Origin: Eretmocerus hayati
Lineage: Eukaryota > Arthropoda > Insecta > Hymenoptera > Aphelinidae
Direction: 5' to 3'
Assembly (NCBI GenBank): GCA_029851415.1
Contig: CM056744.1
Location: 64,226,172 to 64,290,171 of the forward strand
DNA length: 64,000 nucleotides
Shown: one piece after another, positions 55,175-64,000 of the stretch
Layout: every line of letters begins with the position of its first letter
How positions within the stretch are numbered: the first letter of the stretch is position 1
Translations under genes and position numbers: made by a program
The notes under the pieces: model-generated
What the model saw: the letters and a program-made list of their open reading frames with translations, nothing else
Told to the model about the DNA's origin: nothing
The model's database searches: none

Positions 55175-55905
55175 CTATGGAGGCGTATGTGTGACTGTTC
55201 TGTCTAGATTTATTGTTGTTACGGTCTTACTTCTCATAAACCTAAGTTCGTTAAGCTTGAATTTTTTCATAAGTGAATACTCAACTTGGTCCTTACCGCA
55301 GCGCTTGCACGGTAACCACCTCGTTGGGTGTCCAGAGTGGTTATGCCTACACAAATAGCACCAGGAGCCTGCAGGCTTCCCGTTTCCTTTATTTTCCCTA
55401 TTTTTATGAGTTCTCCGCCTCTGATTTTCTTTCGTCTTTTCCGCCTTTTGTTGCTCAGAACTCTCATATGACAGGTAAGAGTTCGTAGTTTCCAGTTCGC
55501 TGATATCGCTATAGTTATCATCCATGGCCCCGTTAGGTTCATCTCCCGGCGTTTCTGATTGAGTGCAAGCCGCAATATCCCTCTTTTGTGACATTGTGAC
55601 ACGATAATGAGCGGATCAGTATCCATCATTGGCTTTGGGTGTGGAGGAAGCAAGATGTCCGGGATTGATGGATTTTGGACTTTTTGTTCTTGAATATCTC
55701 TGATAGTGATGGATTCATATTGTGGTGTTTTCTCCTTGCTTGAGTGTGGTTTACAGATGATGTATTGAGCTTCTGTTAGAGGGATATCACTCAATATTCG
55801 TAGACAGGATACTTGTGGCGCTTGTCGTTCGCTTGTGTGCTGCGCTGGAGACTGAGCCATTGGGGCATCGGTATTAGGCCGGTCTCCTCTGTTTCCCGCG
55901 GCCAT
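55175..55905 (-). CDS. Unknown protein with C-terminal Cys/His cluster, two overlapping frames
   Basis: One minus-strand frame (55905-55267, from MAAGNRGDRPNTDAPMAQSP) and a second (55594-55175, from MSQKRDIAACTQSETPGDEP) overlap by about 330 bases. The second is Asp/Ser/Glu-rich, then basic (ENQRRRTHKNRENKGN), and ends with CYLCRHNHSGHPTRWLPC-KRCGKD, a possible zinc-binding cluster. The composition suggests that the true protein shifts from the first to the second frame near 55600, by mutation, ribosomal frameshift or an unseen intron. The tail is gag-like or nucleic-acid-binding-like. Not recognised. Confidence 0.4.
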
Positions 55906-55927
55906 GAGTTATGCGTCAGGTGGGGCG

Positions 55928-56815
55928 TTAGTCTCTGGATTCATAACGAGTGCCTCTGCATTGTTTGGTGATGTTACACTCGACTTGTTTGTCGGTGAGC
56001 CATGCGGTGCGGAGACGGATACGGGAAGTATTGTGGGTAACATATCGCATACTCGCTGCTTTGTCCGCTATGCTGGCTGCGCGCGCCGAGAGTAATACGT
56101 TGCCACGTGTGCCTGTCGCAGCGGCAGTTTGGGAGATTTCCTCGACCAAATAGTGCGGCGACGGGGCAGAGATGGGAGGTATTGTCTGTAACATACCGGT
56201 TGCGTCGTCAGCTAGGTTCGCTGTGCTCATTGGGTGTAACATGCCATGTGTTAGTGTATCAGCGGTCGCTTGTGGAATATCCTCAGGCGAGCGACGTGGT
56301 GAGGGGGCCAGTGGTGCTGTAGCTAGTACCCCACCTGTTGCACCTTGTAACATAATGTTACACATGCTCGGGGTATGGTTAGTTTCTCTTGGACTTGTCA
56401 CCGGTTCACGAGGGAAGTTCAATTCACTAACACTTGTGTGGCAAGCTCTGTTACCACGCGTATAGGTTTCGCTTATCATGCAAACCATCATATTTCTTAC
56501 AGAGACACTTGCATCCCGCACTTCGTGAACAGTCTGAGTTGTATTTTGCCTTACGCTAGTAGTCATATCTTTGTCGGTTTGGGTGGTTGAGGATGAAAAG
56601 GGCAATAATATGTCCACTCTGCCATCGTTGTCTTCGATGCCACACAAATTAATGAAGGCCCTATATAAACCTACTGATTTTTCCAATTTAACGATCTTCA
56701 TAGTGAGATCTTGTCGAGCTGCGTTGAACAACACTCCAGCCATCCTCACATGCTCCTGGTTGTCTTCAAGGAGAATTTGGAAGTTAGTATTCAAGATATC
56801 GAGGTGGTTTCCCAT
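55928..56815 (-). CDS. Unknown 295-aa protein upstream of the Cys/His gene
   Basis: Starts MGNHLDILNTNFQILLEDNQ and has a helical N-terminus (RMAGVLFNAARQDLTMKIVK). A long Ser/Thr/Pro-rich, low-complexity middle with imperfect internal repeats follows (APLAPSPRRSPEDIPQATAD and PPISAPSPHYLVEEISQTAA, each followed by a TRG/THG and AxxADxA motif). Uninterrupted. No domain recognised. Same strand as, and 22 bases before, the next ORF, so the two were probably one transcription unit. Confidence 0.4.
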   Translation of the reverse strand: MGNHLDILNTNFQILLEDNQEHVRMAGVLFNAARQDLTMKIVKLEKSVGLYRAFINLCGIEDNDGRVDILLPFSSSTTQTDKDMTTSVRQNTTQTVHEVRDASVSVRNMMVCMISETYTRGNRACHTSVSELNFPREPVTSPRETNHTPSMCNIMLQGATGGVLATAPLAPSPRRSPEDIPQATADTLTHGMLHPMSTANLADDATGMLQTIPPISAPSPHYLVEEISQTAAATGTRGNVLLSARAASIADKAASMRYVTHNTSRIRLRTAWLTDKQVECNITKQCRGTRYESRD

Positions 56816-57153
56816 TTTACTTTAATTTTTTGCGCACGAGGTACTAATACTGGATGGTTCATTAGCGCCCCGTGCATTAGGCCTCTATCCACTTCTGTCG
56901 GTAAGTGCTCTGCAGAAATTTAGCCTCAAAAGGCCATGGTGTTACCATCTCTTGATTGCTTGGTGAACTTGCAGGTGGTTAGCGAGTCCATTTTTGACTG
57001 TCGTCGATCGGAAAAAGGAAATGGTGGCGCCATCTCTTGTTCACTTGTATTATTCATGTGCTTTGCTCTGATCCATCGGTCTATGGAACGTTGCGGTGCA
57101 TCCTTCATGTTCTGCGCCAATCCGCTGAACTGTGGATTTCTTATGGCCCTGTA

Positions 57154-57161
57154 CCCATAAC
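57154..57161. other. Left target-site duplication CCCATAAC
   Basis: Identical to 63194-63201 on the other side of the hAT. Confidence 0.9.
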
Positions 57162-57470
57162 CAGTGCCGGATTTACCGTGGTGGGGGCCCCTAGGCACTG
57201 GGTGGTGGGGGCCCATGTAAGGAAATCGAAATCAGGAGCCTGAAAATTCTGGTTTGCAGATGTAATCATAGGAAATCCATCATCATCAAATATTTTCAAA
57301 AGAGCTTTTAATCTCAAATAATATTTGGGTACATTCATTGAATAAACGTATTTGTTCAATGCATACACAAGTCAAGTATGACATACATTTTTCATTGCCA
57401 GTTTCCTTGTTAAAGTGACTAGATTTATAAGGCTTGCGCACAACCAAAGAGTCTCTGCTTAATCTAGAGT

Positions 57471-57497
57471 ATTGCTCTCTAGATTCTAGAGAGCAAT
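57471..57497. repeat. 27 bp perfect palindrome in hAT left subterminal region
   Basis: ATTGCTCTCTAGA-T-TCTAGAGAGCAAT around 57484. It may be a transposase-binding or structural site; untested. Confidence 0.7.
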
Positions 57498-57582
57498 CTG
57501 AAGTCATCCTATTTCGATCTTTTTATAGGATAAAATCAAGTCAAGTACACAGTATTACTATGCTTACGAAAAGTAATCAGTT

Positions 57583-60030
57583 TTATATGAATACTCGGCG
57601 TGATTTTCGATTCGCAAATTCTTCAATTAAATCATCGAAAGACATCTCTCTCATCAAATCACTTTCTGCACTCATCCTGGTGAGATTGTTCAGGCGATTC
57701 TCACCCATAGACCTCAAGCGACTTTCAATCAGCTTAAGTTTGGAGAATGATCTCTCGCTTGTACAATTCGTCGTCATTAATACTAGATACGTTCTCAGAA
57801 GAATGGTGACGTTTGGGAAAACCGCTTGAGTATCTGTTTTCATCAAGATCTTGAGAGCTTTTGCTTCGAAACAAATATTTTCTTCCTCCTCTTTTTCAAG
57901 AAACGCCCCAACGAAGGGTTTGAACTGTATCAGTTCATTGATTAAGCCCTCTTCAAGGTCGTCTCCGTACTCTTCCAACACATTCCTGGCATGCACTTCG
58001 ATTTCTTCTGGAGTGAGATCTAGCAACTTCCTCATAAATCCGAAAATTGCTTCGACCTCCTTGTAGGCAGCAATCCTTTGACCCAAAGACTTCGTCAATG
58101 AATCGATGATTGGCATGTAAAAATCATTTTTGAACTTTTCAGAGCCATTCAAATTCACGCGAGGAACCTGGTCCTCCCCCAACGGAATCAGTCTAACATT
58201 AGGCTCTTTGCGGCGCTTTTTTGTGAAATCGTATTCATCCGAGCCAACCAATTCTTTGCCTCGATTCTCATAAAACTCGAATCTGCTGCGCAGGGACTCA
58301 ATGTAATCACACAGAGAAATCAACAGAATAATCGATGAGTTCAGATCGGAATTGTAGCTCTGTAGCCGTAGACTAGTTGAATTCACTCGGTCTAGAATAT
58401 CATTCCAAAAAACCAGTAGCACACCAGTTTCTAATTTATTCATAGATCCCAATAAGCTAGCAGCTTCATCATAACTAGAAGATAACTCGGATAGAGCGAT
58501 CCGATATCCATCGAATCCTTGGTATACAGATTCGACAGCATCCCCTCGAGAAAGCCACCTGTTTGTATCTACTCTTTTTGGTACCAATACGCGGTTTATT
58601 CCTTCAGGCAAGTTTTCTTTCAAAATCTTCATCAATAAATCATAGCGCTCAGTTGGAGATGATATGAAAAAAACGTACATGTTCTCAATGAAACAAAAGA
58701 ATTTCTTCGACTCTAGACTGCAATTCATTGCGTTCGTGCCAACTAAGTTGACCGAATGAGCAAAACAAGGAATCCATTTTGCCAGCCGATTTTTTTTCTT
58801 AACGAGAGCTTGCAAACCATTGAATTTGCCACTCATGTTAGAGGCATTGTCATAAGTCTGACAGCGACAGTCTTTCATGAGAATGCCATGCTCCTCAAGG
58901 AATGAAGCAAGAGCATCGAACATATCTGAGCCCTTGTGTCCCACATTCGGCAGGAACGTCACGAATCGTTCAACAGGCTCATATCCTTCAAGGTAGCGGA
59001 AATTCAAACTTAGTTGATCTCTGTGCATTATATCAGGAGAAGAGTCGAGGGATATGCCATAGACCCCAGATTTTTTTATGCGTTTAACCTCTTCAAGAAG
59101 AATGCGGTGACCGATCATTTCAACTAACTCCTCATAAGTTGTCTTTGACAAGTAACTAACATTTCCACTGCCACATCCCCCGTACTTTAGGAGATGAGTT
59201 TTTAAAAATGGATCACGGTGAGACATAAGCTCAATAATTCCTAAAAAATGTCCATTGCTCGGGTCTCCTAAGATTTCATTGTCTCCCCTAAGGGGCAAGT
59301 TGCGTTCGCCACAATACATTACAACATCTATGACTCGTTTCAATAACTCTTTCCAATACGTTACTTGATCCTCGATCTGTTTTTGTAGTTCAACGTTGAC
59401 TGTTCCCAGCGATGAAGCTCGTACTGTGAAGTCTCTCATTGCGGATAAATGTGAGTGAGAAGTTTCATGTTCATGCAAACGGTGGTAGGCATTCTTCCAA
59501 TCACAAAAACCCTCCGTAAATTGTGACTGAGCTGCAATAAATAATTTACACTGAAAACAGTAAATTTTCCCACTAATTGGAGAAAAGCAAAGCCAGGACC
59601 GATGGAAGCGTTTCTTTTTTACTATTCTTGTAAACATGCCTGGAGTACATTGTCTGACTTTATTCTGATCTTGTTGCTTAACTGATTTCGATTGTAGAAT
59701 TTTGAGATCACTGTTCTGAATACTAGAATTCCCCATCCGGACCCAATAATCAACTTGGGCTTGCATGGTACTCATTGAAGCAGGCCACTCAGAGATATCA
59801 CCGTAGGATTTGGGATTGTCTTGATCTTCAGATACTGTCCCACCAACCAAGCTCGAGGACATATCATTCGCTGGGGAGTCATCATTGTCATTGATATCGA
59901 TTCTCTCTTCCATGCTGTGATGCTGAATTTCACCGCGTGATATAACACTCGCGAGGTCTTCACCAGCATTGAATTCGTTTATAGAGTGTACTTCAAGTTC
60001 AGGATTTTCTAGCCTCTGTTCAGTGTTGAC
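57583..60030 (-). CDS. hAT transposase, ZMYM1/DUF4371 type, main exon
   Basis: Cuts and pastes the element. Uninterrupted frame of 816 codons, from an acceptor at 60031-60032 (TTCGAAG) to a stop at 57583. From the N-terminus: acidic leader (MEERIDINDNDDSPAND); TTF-type zinc finger (RFHRSWLCFSPISGKIYCFQ, CKLF, HETSHSH); DUF4371 domain; catalytic Asp candidates in YGISLDSSPDIMHRDQLS and CQTYDNASNMSGKF; Cys-His motif CFAHSVNLV; NRWLSR; and a C-terminal hAT dimerisation region (NVTILLRTYLVLMTTNCTSERSFSKLK). The transposase resembles vertebrate ZMYM1-like proteins. Nothing looks inactivated. Together with exon 1 it gives about 883 codons. Confidence 0.92.
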   Translation of the reverse strand, partial: VNTEQRLENPELEVHSINEFNAGEDLASVISRGEIQHHSMEERIDINDNDDSPANDMSSSLVGGTVSEDQDNPKSYGDISEWPASMSTMQAQVDYWVRMGNSSIQNSDLKILQSKSVKQQDQNKVRQCTPGMFTRIVKKKRFHRSWLCFSPISGKIYCFQCKLFIAAQSQFTEGFCDWKNAYHRLHEHETSHSHLSAMRDFTVRASSLGTVNVELQKQIEDQVTYWKELLKRVIDVVMYCGERNLPLRGDNEILGDPSNGHFLGIIELMSHRDPFLKTHLLKYGGCGSGNVSYLSKTTYEELVEMIGHRILLEEVKRIKKSGVYGISLDSSPDIMHRDQLSLNFRYLEGYEPVERFVTFLPNVGHKGSDMFDALASFLEEHGILMKDCRCQTYDNASNMSGKFNGLQALVKKKNRLAKWIPCFAHSVNLVGTNAMNCSLESKKFFCFIENMYVFFISSPTERYDLLMKILKENLPEGINRVLVPKRVDTNRWLSRGDAVESVYQGFDGYRIALSELSSSYDEAASLLGSMNKLETGVLLVFWNDILDRVNSTSLRLQSYNSDLNSSIILLISLCDYIESLRSRFEFYENRGKELVGSDEYDFTKKRRKEPNVRLIPLGEDQVPRVNLNGSEKFKNDFYMPIIDSLTKSLGQRIAAYKEVEAIFGFMRKLLDLTPEEIEVHARNVLEEYGDDLEEGLINELIQFKPFVGAFLEKEEEENICFEAKALKILMKTDTQAVFPNVTILLRTYLVLMTTNCTSERSFSKLKLIESRLRSMGENRLNNLTRMSAESDLMREMSFDDLIEEFANRKSRRVFI

Positions 60031-60982
60031 CTTCGAATGAAATACAACCAGATTGTCAAATACGCGTGTGATATGCCGTAACAGTTATGAGTCTATGTTA
60101 GATTGATAGCATACAGAGATTTTGACATAATGGAAAATGATCGATGCAGGCAGTAGAATGAAATGAAAGTTTGATGCTTTTGTTAGGATGAATTTCTCGG
60201 TACGAGAATACGCAAATTCGTATTTCTCTCAAACTAGGACTCATGTGAAATCGCTCGAATTTCGGAAAATTTTCTTTGACCTCAAGTATACGTAGAGTGA
60301 GAGCGTTTCAAACGGAAGCCAGAATCATTCCCATAGCGATTTTTGCTCAGAGTCGAAACCATGGGAGTTCCTCACTACTTTCTCTACAGTTATAACATAA
60401 CCTTTAGATCTCATACAAACTCCTCGTACTGCTCTGCACCATTCTCAAAGTGTTTTGTCTCTTTTCAAAGATTGACATGAAAACTTCAAGATCACCCCGA
60501 ATGAGTTTAATTTCCAAGTGAATGGAGCTAAGATATTCCATGAAGTCACAATTTCTCAAAATGCAACTATAATAGATCAAGGGTTCTTGTTCTTGAGAGT
60601 CCGATTCCGGCGTATCTTGAATCTTGATATTTTGCACGGTATCAAGACTTATTAAAAAGCTCTTTACAAATTTTCAAGGAGTCGTCGAAATGGGTCGAAT
60701 TTTCGGTTCAAAATACCACAAACATTCGGTAATAAATAAGCAGAAGCGGAGGAAAAAATACATCGATTCACCGATCATCTTAAAAATGAGATACACGGCT
60801 TATTAGAATAAGTATCATATGAAATACACGTTTAGCCCAGCACGAGCAAATCGAATGTAAGCACTAAGAGCTTACTGGCTTTTCGTAATAAATAGGGATA
60901 CTCATGTGAGCGCAATCTCATACGATATTTTATAGCGCGAGAAAATAAGAATCGTGAGAATTCGAGATTAAATTAGAAATTG

Positions 60983-61018
60983 CATTTTACAAAAAGTTTA
61001 TAAACTTTTTGTAAAATG
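60983..61018. repeat. 36 bp perfect palindrome in the hAT intron
   Basis: CATTTTACAAAAAGTTTA joined directly to its inverse. No spacer. Confidence 0.85.
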
Positions 61019-61290
61019 TACGTATCACCCTTGTTATTTCAACTCATGTGAGGAATTATCCCATCACCCCACGGTACTGGAAAAATATTTGGGTAACTTG
61101 GATAATTTCAAAGATAGTTCGAGAGAACCCTATTTTCGGTTTTCTGGCAAGAAGATACCATGTATGCAGTACTGCATGTATGGATCTTGAATGATAGGAT
61201 ATATTCGAGCCGAATACCAGATTCATCGCATCGATCTGTCGGATCGGATGCAAAAAGTCGATAATATGCAATTTATTTCAATAAACTTAC

Positions 61291-61494
61291 ATCATTTTCA
61301 GGAATATCTTCATCGCCATTTGATCGATTTTGTTTTGTCTGATTTTGGTCGACGCTGACAAAATCTGTCATCCGACGGCTGTGAGAAATGATCTTTGCTT
61401 CTTTCTCTTGTTTTGTTTTCTTATCTTTGGCTTTTTGGTTCCCAGATTTGTGCCACCTAGGAGCTTTGTGACGATCAGTCTTCCTATCACTCAT
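61291..61494 (-). CDS. hAT transposase exon 1
   Basis: Starts at ATG 61494 (MSDRKTDRHKAPRWHKSGNQ), then a Lys/Glu-rich basic stretch with KAKDKKTKQEKEAK, and ends PEND before a GTAAGT donor at 61290. Such N-termini (basic, followed by acidic sequence) are typical of this hAT group. Phase 0 joins the main exon at 60030; the intron is 1260 bases. Confidence 0.75.
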
Positions 61495-61599
61495 TATGTT
61501 TCCGAATGATCTATTTCTGATTCTATACCTCCTGTTCTCACATCCAATCGCCACGTACTCTACGATGAAAAAAGAAAGTTTCGCGTGTTTCAACTGTAT

Positions 61600-62382
61600 T
61601 GAATGAAGAACAGATAGAAAACCAAACGCCGAGCGCGGAATAAGATGATTCTCGAAAACGTTTTTGAAAGCCCAAAGATAAGATATGCACGCAGGGCCCT
61701 AACAACGATAGCCCATCATTTTACTTACTTGTTTACTAATCGAAGTAAGGTTAGTTCATCTTCACGCTGTGCCCAGCGCCGAGCTTCCACACAATTTGTT
61801 TCTTCGCAATTCACTGAGGACTTTTCGGCATCAGAAAAACAACACAATATTCGACGAAAAACACTACCCTTTCAAATATCTGCGTTACTTATCGCAATAC
61901 TTGGATTATTTCTATCTATTATCGATGTATGATAGGATGGAAAACGCTCCCAACCTTGCAGCCACTCGCTCAAAACGCCATGTTGTACAATGGAAGATCC
62001 GGACGAGTCGGTGCGTTGCTGGTGGTCGATAAGGAAGTTTTCGAGCCCCGAATATTGGCGCGATCGTCGAATCACATACATCCATCTCTCGCATAGTCCC
62101 ACCGGAAATTCCTTACCGAAACGTTTTGACGAACTCTCTTGTTTAATTTCTCTGTTGAGCCAACTGGATGAAGTGACCGGAAAAATATCGAAACAGGAAT
62201 ATCCCGATTTCCTGCTGGTAGTTGATCATCAAAACAAAAAAGGGTGGCAAACCCTTCTGCGTATTGCGGACTTCTTTTCCGATATAACTCTAAACCGGAG
62301 CATACGAGTATAAGCGAATTGATACAGAATTTTCTACCCTGCAATCCAAGACAATTTGTATTGTTATGCATACTCACAAGAG
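61600..62382. other. hAT interior without a second recognised gene
   Basis: Plus-strand frames at 61645-61932 and 61990-62313 are open but have no motif. Probably non-coding element sequence. Confidence 0.4.
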
Positions 62383-62705
62383 AGGACCACGGGGTCCGGG
62401 TCGCCAATCATCCCCAAAATTTTTTCACAGTTTGCTACCACCTAGAATATGAAGAATCTAGAGTAACTCCGTCAAATGGGCCTTCTCTTTGGAGCTACAA
62501 GCAAAAATGTTAGCATTGTCAGTATATCTATGTATACCACTTTTTAACATGGGCCTATATGAACAATGTTAATCTCAGTGACTGTATCTTTGAACAGAAG
62601 ACCCATTCGACGGAGTTACTCTAGATTCTTTACCTTTTCGGTAGTTCAAAACTGTGAAAAAATCTTGGGGGAGATTGGCGACTCGGACCCCGTGGTCTCC
62701 CCTTG
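62383..62705. repeat. Foldback repeat nested in the hAT
   Basis: 62383-62470 (GAGGACCACGGGGTCCGGG, TTTTTTCACAGTTTGC) and about 62595-62705 (CTGTGAAAAAATCTTGGGGG, GACTCGGACCCCGTGGTC) are inverse copies around a ~120 base centre. The left half also matches 45826-45965. Confidence 0.7.
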
Positions 62706-63193
62706 TCAGTAACGTTGAAGCAGTACTGCATTGAAGTCGATCCGTTCCAAGATGGAATGAATAAATGCGAGTTGGTGGTAAAACCTTGTACATTGAACTA
62801 ACCAAAAGTGTTGACAATTGAAATTTGATCGAGAGTCGTTGATTTCATCTATCGTTTTTCATGTAGCGATGAGTTTGAAAGAACTTCAATATACTTAAAA
62901 ATCTTTCCGAATGCACAAATTACTACTGCTCCATTACTCGAAATTTTTCTCCTCTTCGACTGACACGTGCTTTCTGATCGTTCCTTTGATGGATGGGGGG
63001 GGGGGCACCATATGACGGGAAGAAGAATTTTTACTCGACATTTTTCCGCAAGGGCCTCCACCAGTTGTTGAGGGAGGAAAATTATTCCTCGATTTTTTTT
63101 TCTTGCTAACTGGTGGGGGCCCCCCCGATACCTCCACTTGGTGGGGGCCCCTAGGCACGTGCCTATGTGTGCCTTATGGTAGATCCGGCACTG

Positions 63194-63201
63194 CCCATAA
63201 C
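63194..63201. other. Right target-site duplication CCCATAAC
   Basis: Identical to 57154-57161. Confidence 0.9.
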
Positions 63202-63559
63202 TTGTTGGTTTTTGTAAATTCGTGTGATTGTGTGCATTTGTGATTGTTGTATGAATGTTTTGTATAATACTAATACACAACCGAATCGACATTTCATATT
63301 AGTCGCAATTATCAGGTGGTGAGAAAATTCAAACAGATCTTTGAACTTACAGTTCGAGAAAAGCTGGAACTCGACCATATTTTTCGAAATCCATTTTTGG
63401 AAGTTAGAATTTTCAATATCACTTAGTGTCAACCAAAACAAGCTGGCTTACATGCCCTTTCATGGATCATTCATTATTTGTATTTGTTTATAATTATTCC
63501 CATTCAGGACATGATGAAACTCTGATAATTGAACATTTCGGATTATTATGTACTAAATA

Positions 63560-63960
63560 AAATATTATATATATATATATATATTTCAGCCCCTTCTTCC
63601 GGGACGCTATATTCACGCGATACTCTGCCGAATTCTGGTACGCCCGAATCATACATTATCGATGCCTGGGACGTCGAAAAAATCCCAGAAAACAGCAAAC
63701 CTTATCTGCAAAAAGGCCTAGAAAACGAAAAAATTCCGAATATAAGATGTCCGATTCCCAATTCTGTTTCTGGGACGCTTATTTTGGTTTCTGAGACGCT
63801 CATTTCGATTTCTGGGACTTTTTTATACATAAAATGCCGTTTTCTGGGACGTCCCAGAAAGTGGAGAGGTATTGATAAAAAGTCCCAGGAATCGGAAGAT
63901 AAGTCCCAGGAATCGAAAAGGAGGTTCCAAGAGACGGAGAGGTTGTGAGAGTGGATTGTG
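63560..63960. repeat. TTTCTGGGACG repeat cluster with a perfect 20 bp palindrome
   Basis: TTTCTGGGACGTCCCAGAAA at 63841-63860 is a perfect palindrome. Copies of TCTGGGACG on the plus strand lie before it (63601, 63766, 63790, 63811) and AGTCCCAGGAATCG copies after it (63880-63915), giving an inverted repeat cluster. An AT microsatellite is at 63567-63586. Confidence 0.7.
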
Positions 63961-64000
63961 GTGCCGCATAATGGCATAATCATGCATTAAAGATAAACAA

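Larger units (their letters stand above)
57162..63193 (-). mobile_element. Apparently intact autonomous hAT transposon, ZMYM1-like
   Basis: Ends are inverted: left CAGTGCCGGATTTACCGTGG, right TAGATCCGGCACTG, each followed inside by GGTGGGGGCCCCTAGGCAC or its variant. The 8 bp duplication CCCATAAC is perfect. 6032 bp long. It encodes one uninterrupted transposase and also contains a nested foldback repeat at 62383-62705. CAGTG ends with 8 bp duplications are diagnostic for hAT. Confidence 0.92.
56929..63292 (-). pseudogene. Unknown ORF split by the hAT insertion (63292-63194 and 57153-56929)
   Basis: On the minus strand, the sequence right of the hAT (63292-63194, starts MSIRLCISIIQNIHTTITNA) and left of it (57153-56929, YRAIRNPQFSGLAQNMKDAP, ending QSRDGNTMAF) stays in frame across one copy of the 8 bp target. 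A continuous ORF of about 108 codons therefore existed before insertion. No domain recognised. With the two ORFs downstream it forms a three-ORF same-strand cluster whose origin (retroelement or viral remnant, or host gene) is open. Confidence 0.45.

Overview
This window is eukaryotic and most likely from an arthropod, probably an insect. The grounds are AT-rich DNA, GT-AG introns, insect-style core promoters (TATA box plus a TCAKT initiator), a eukaryotic tRNA-Phe, and a dense load of metazoan transposon families. The species cannot be named from the sequence. No prokaryotic operons, CRISPR arrays or rRNA operon are present.

Layout. (1) 1-15300: the decayed end of one gene (3-938), then a five-exon gene (1193-14900) that starts with a CIDE-N-like domain. 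Its 9.8 kb first intron is packed with tandem repeats, and its third intron carries a terminal-inverted-repeat element. (2) 15300-18700: GC-rich tandem repeats, a GT microsatellite, a tRNA-Phe gene, 103 bp repeats and a series of degenerate palindromes. (3) 18900-20120: a gene for a coiled-coil protein of unknown function behind several tiny 5' exons. (4) 20830-42620: a decayed Maverick/Polinton (the endogenous relative of adintoviruses). It holds a divergent small gene, protein-primed DNA polymerase B, a small OB-like protein, integrase, a short GERGPPG-containing protein, a DUF8207-like protein, packaging ATPase, and a phospholipase A2-like/protease gene. No capsid genes are recognisable, and the protease end is cut off by an AACGAAAC-type satellite. 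Every assigned Polinton gene start has the same core promoter: a TATA-like box, then TCAKTC or a close variant 29-31 bp further on.

The polymerase gene is split by an 11.1 kb foldback element (24139-35231). It has ends reading CACTATAC, a 5 bp target duplication and two arms of about 5 kb built largely of ~176 bp satellite-like monomers. The left arm alone later received a foldback MITE and a 5S-rRNA-derived SINE. (5) 44954-45793: a broken pogo/Tigger-like transposase. (6) 46831-54464: a 7.6 kb hAT-like foldback with 8 bp target duplications and tRNA-like units in both arms. Its left arm is interrupted by a 500 bp insert whose core is a perfect 229+229 bp palindrome with a hammerhead-ribozyme-like core on each strand, consistent with a Penelope-like element. 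(7) 55175-57160: a minus-strand cluster of unrecognised ORFs, split by an apparently intact autonomous hAT transposon (57162-63193) that encodes a ZMYM1/DUF4371-type transposase.

The window is a nest of mobile elements with a readable order of events: Polinton first, then the foldback inside it, then the MITE and SINE inside one foldback arm. The hAT in the right-hand part looks youngest, since its transposase is uninterrupted and its target duplications are perfect. All calls come from reading the sequence. Family names rest on recalled motifs, not on a database search.
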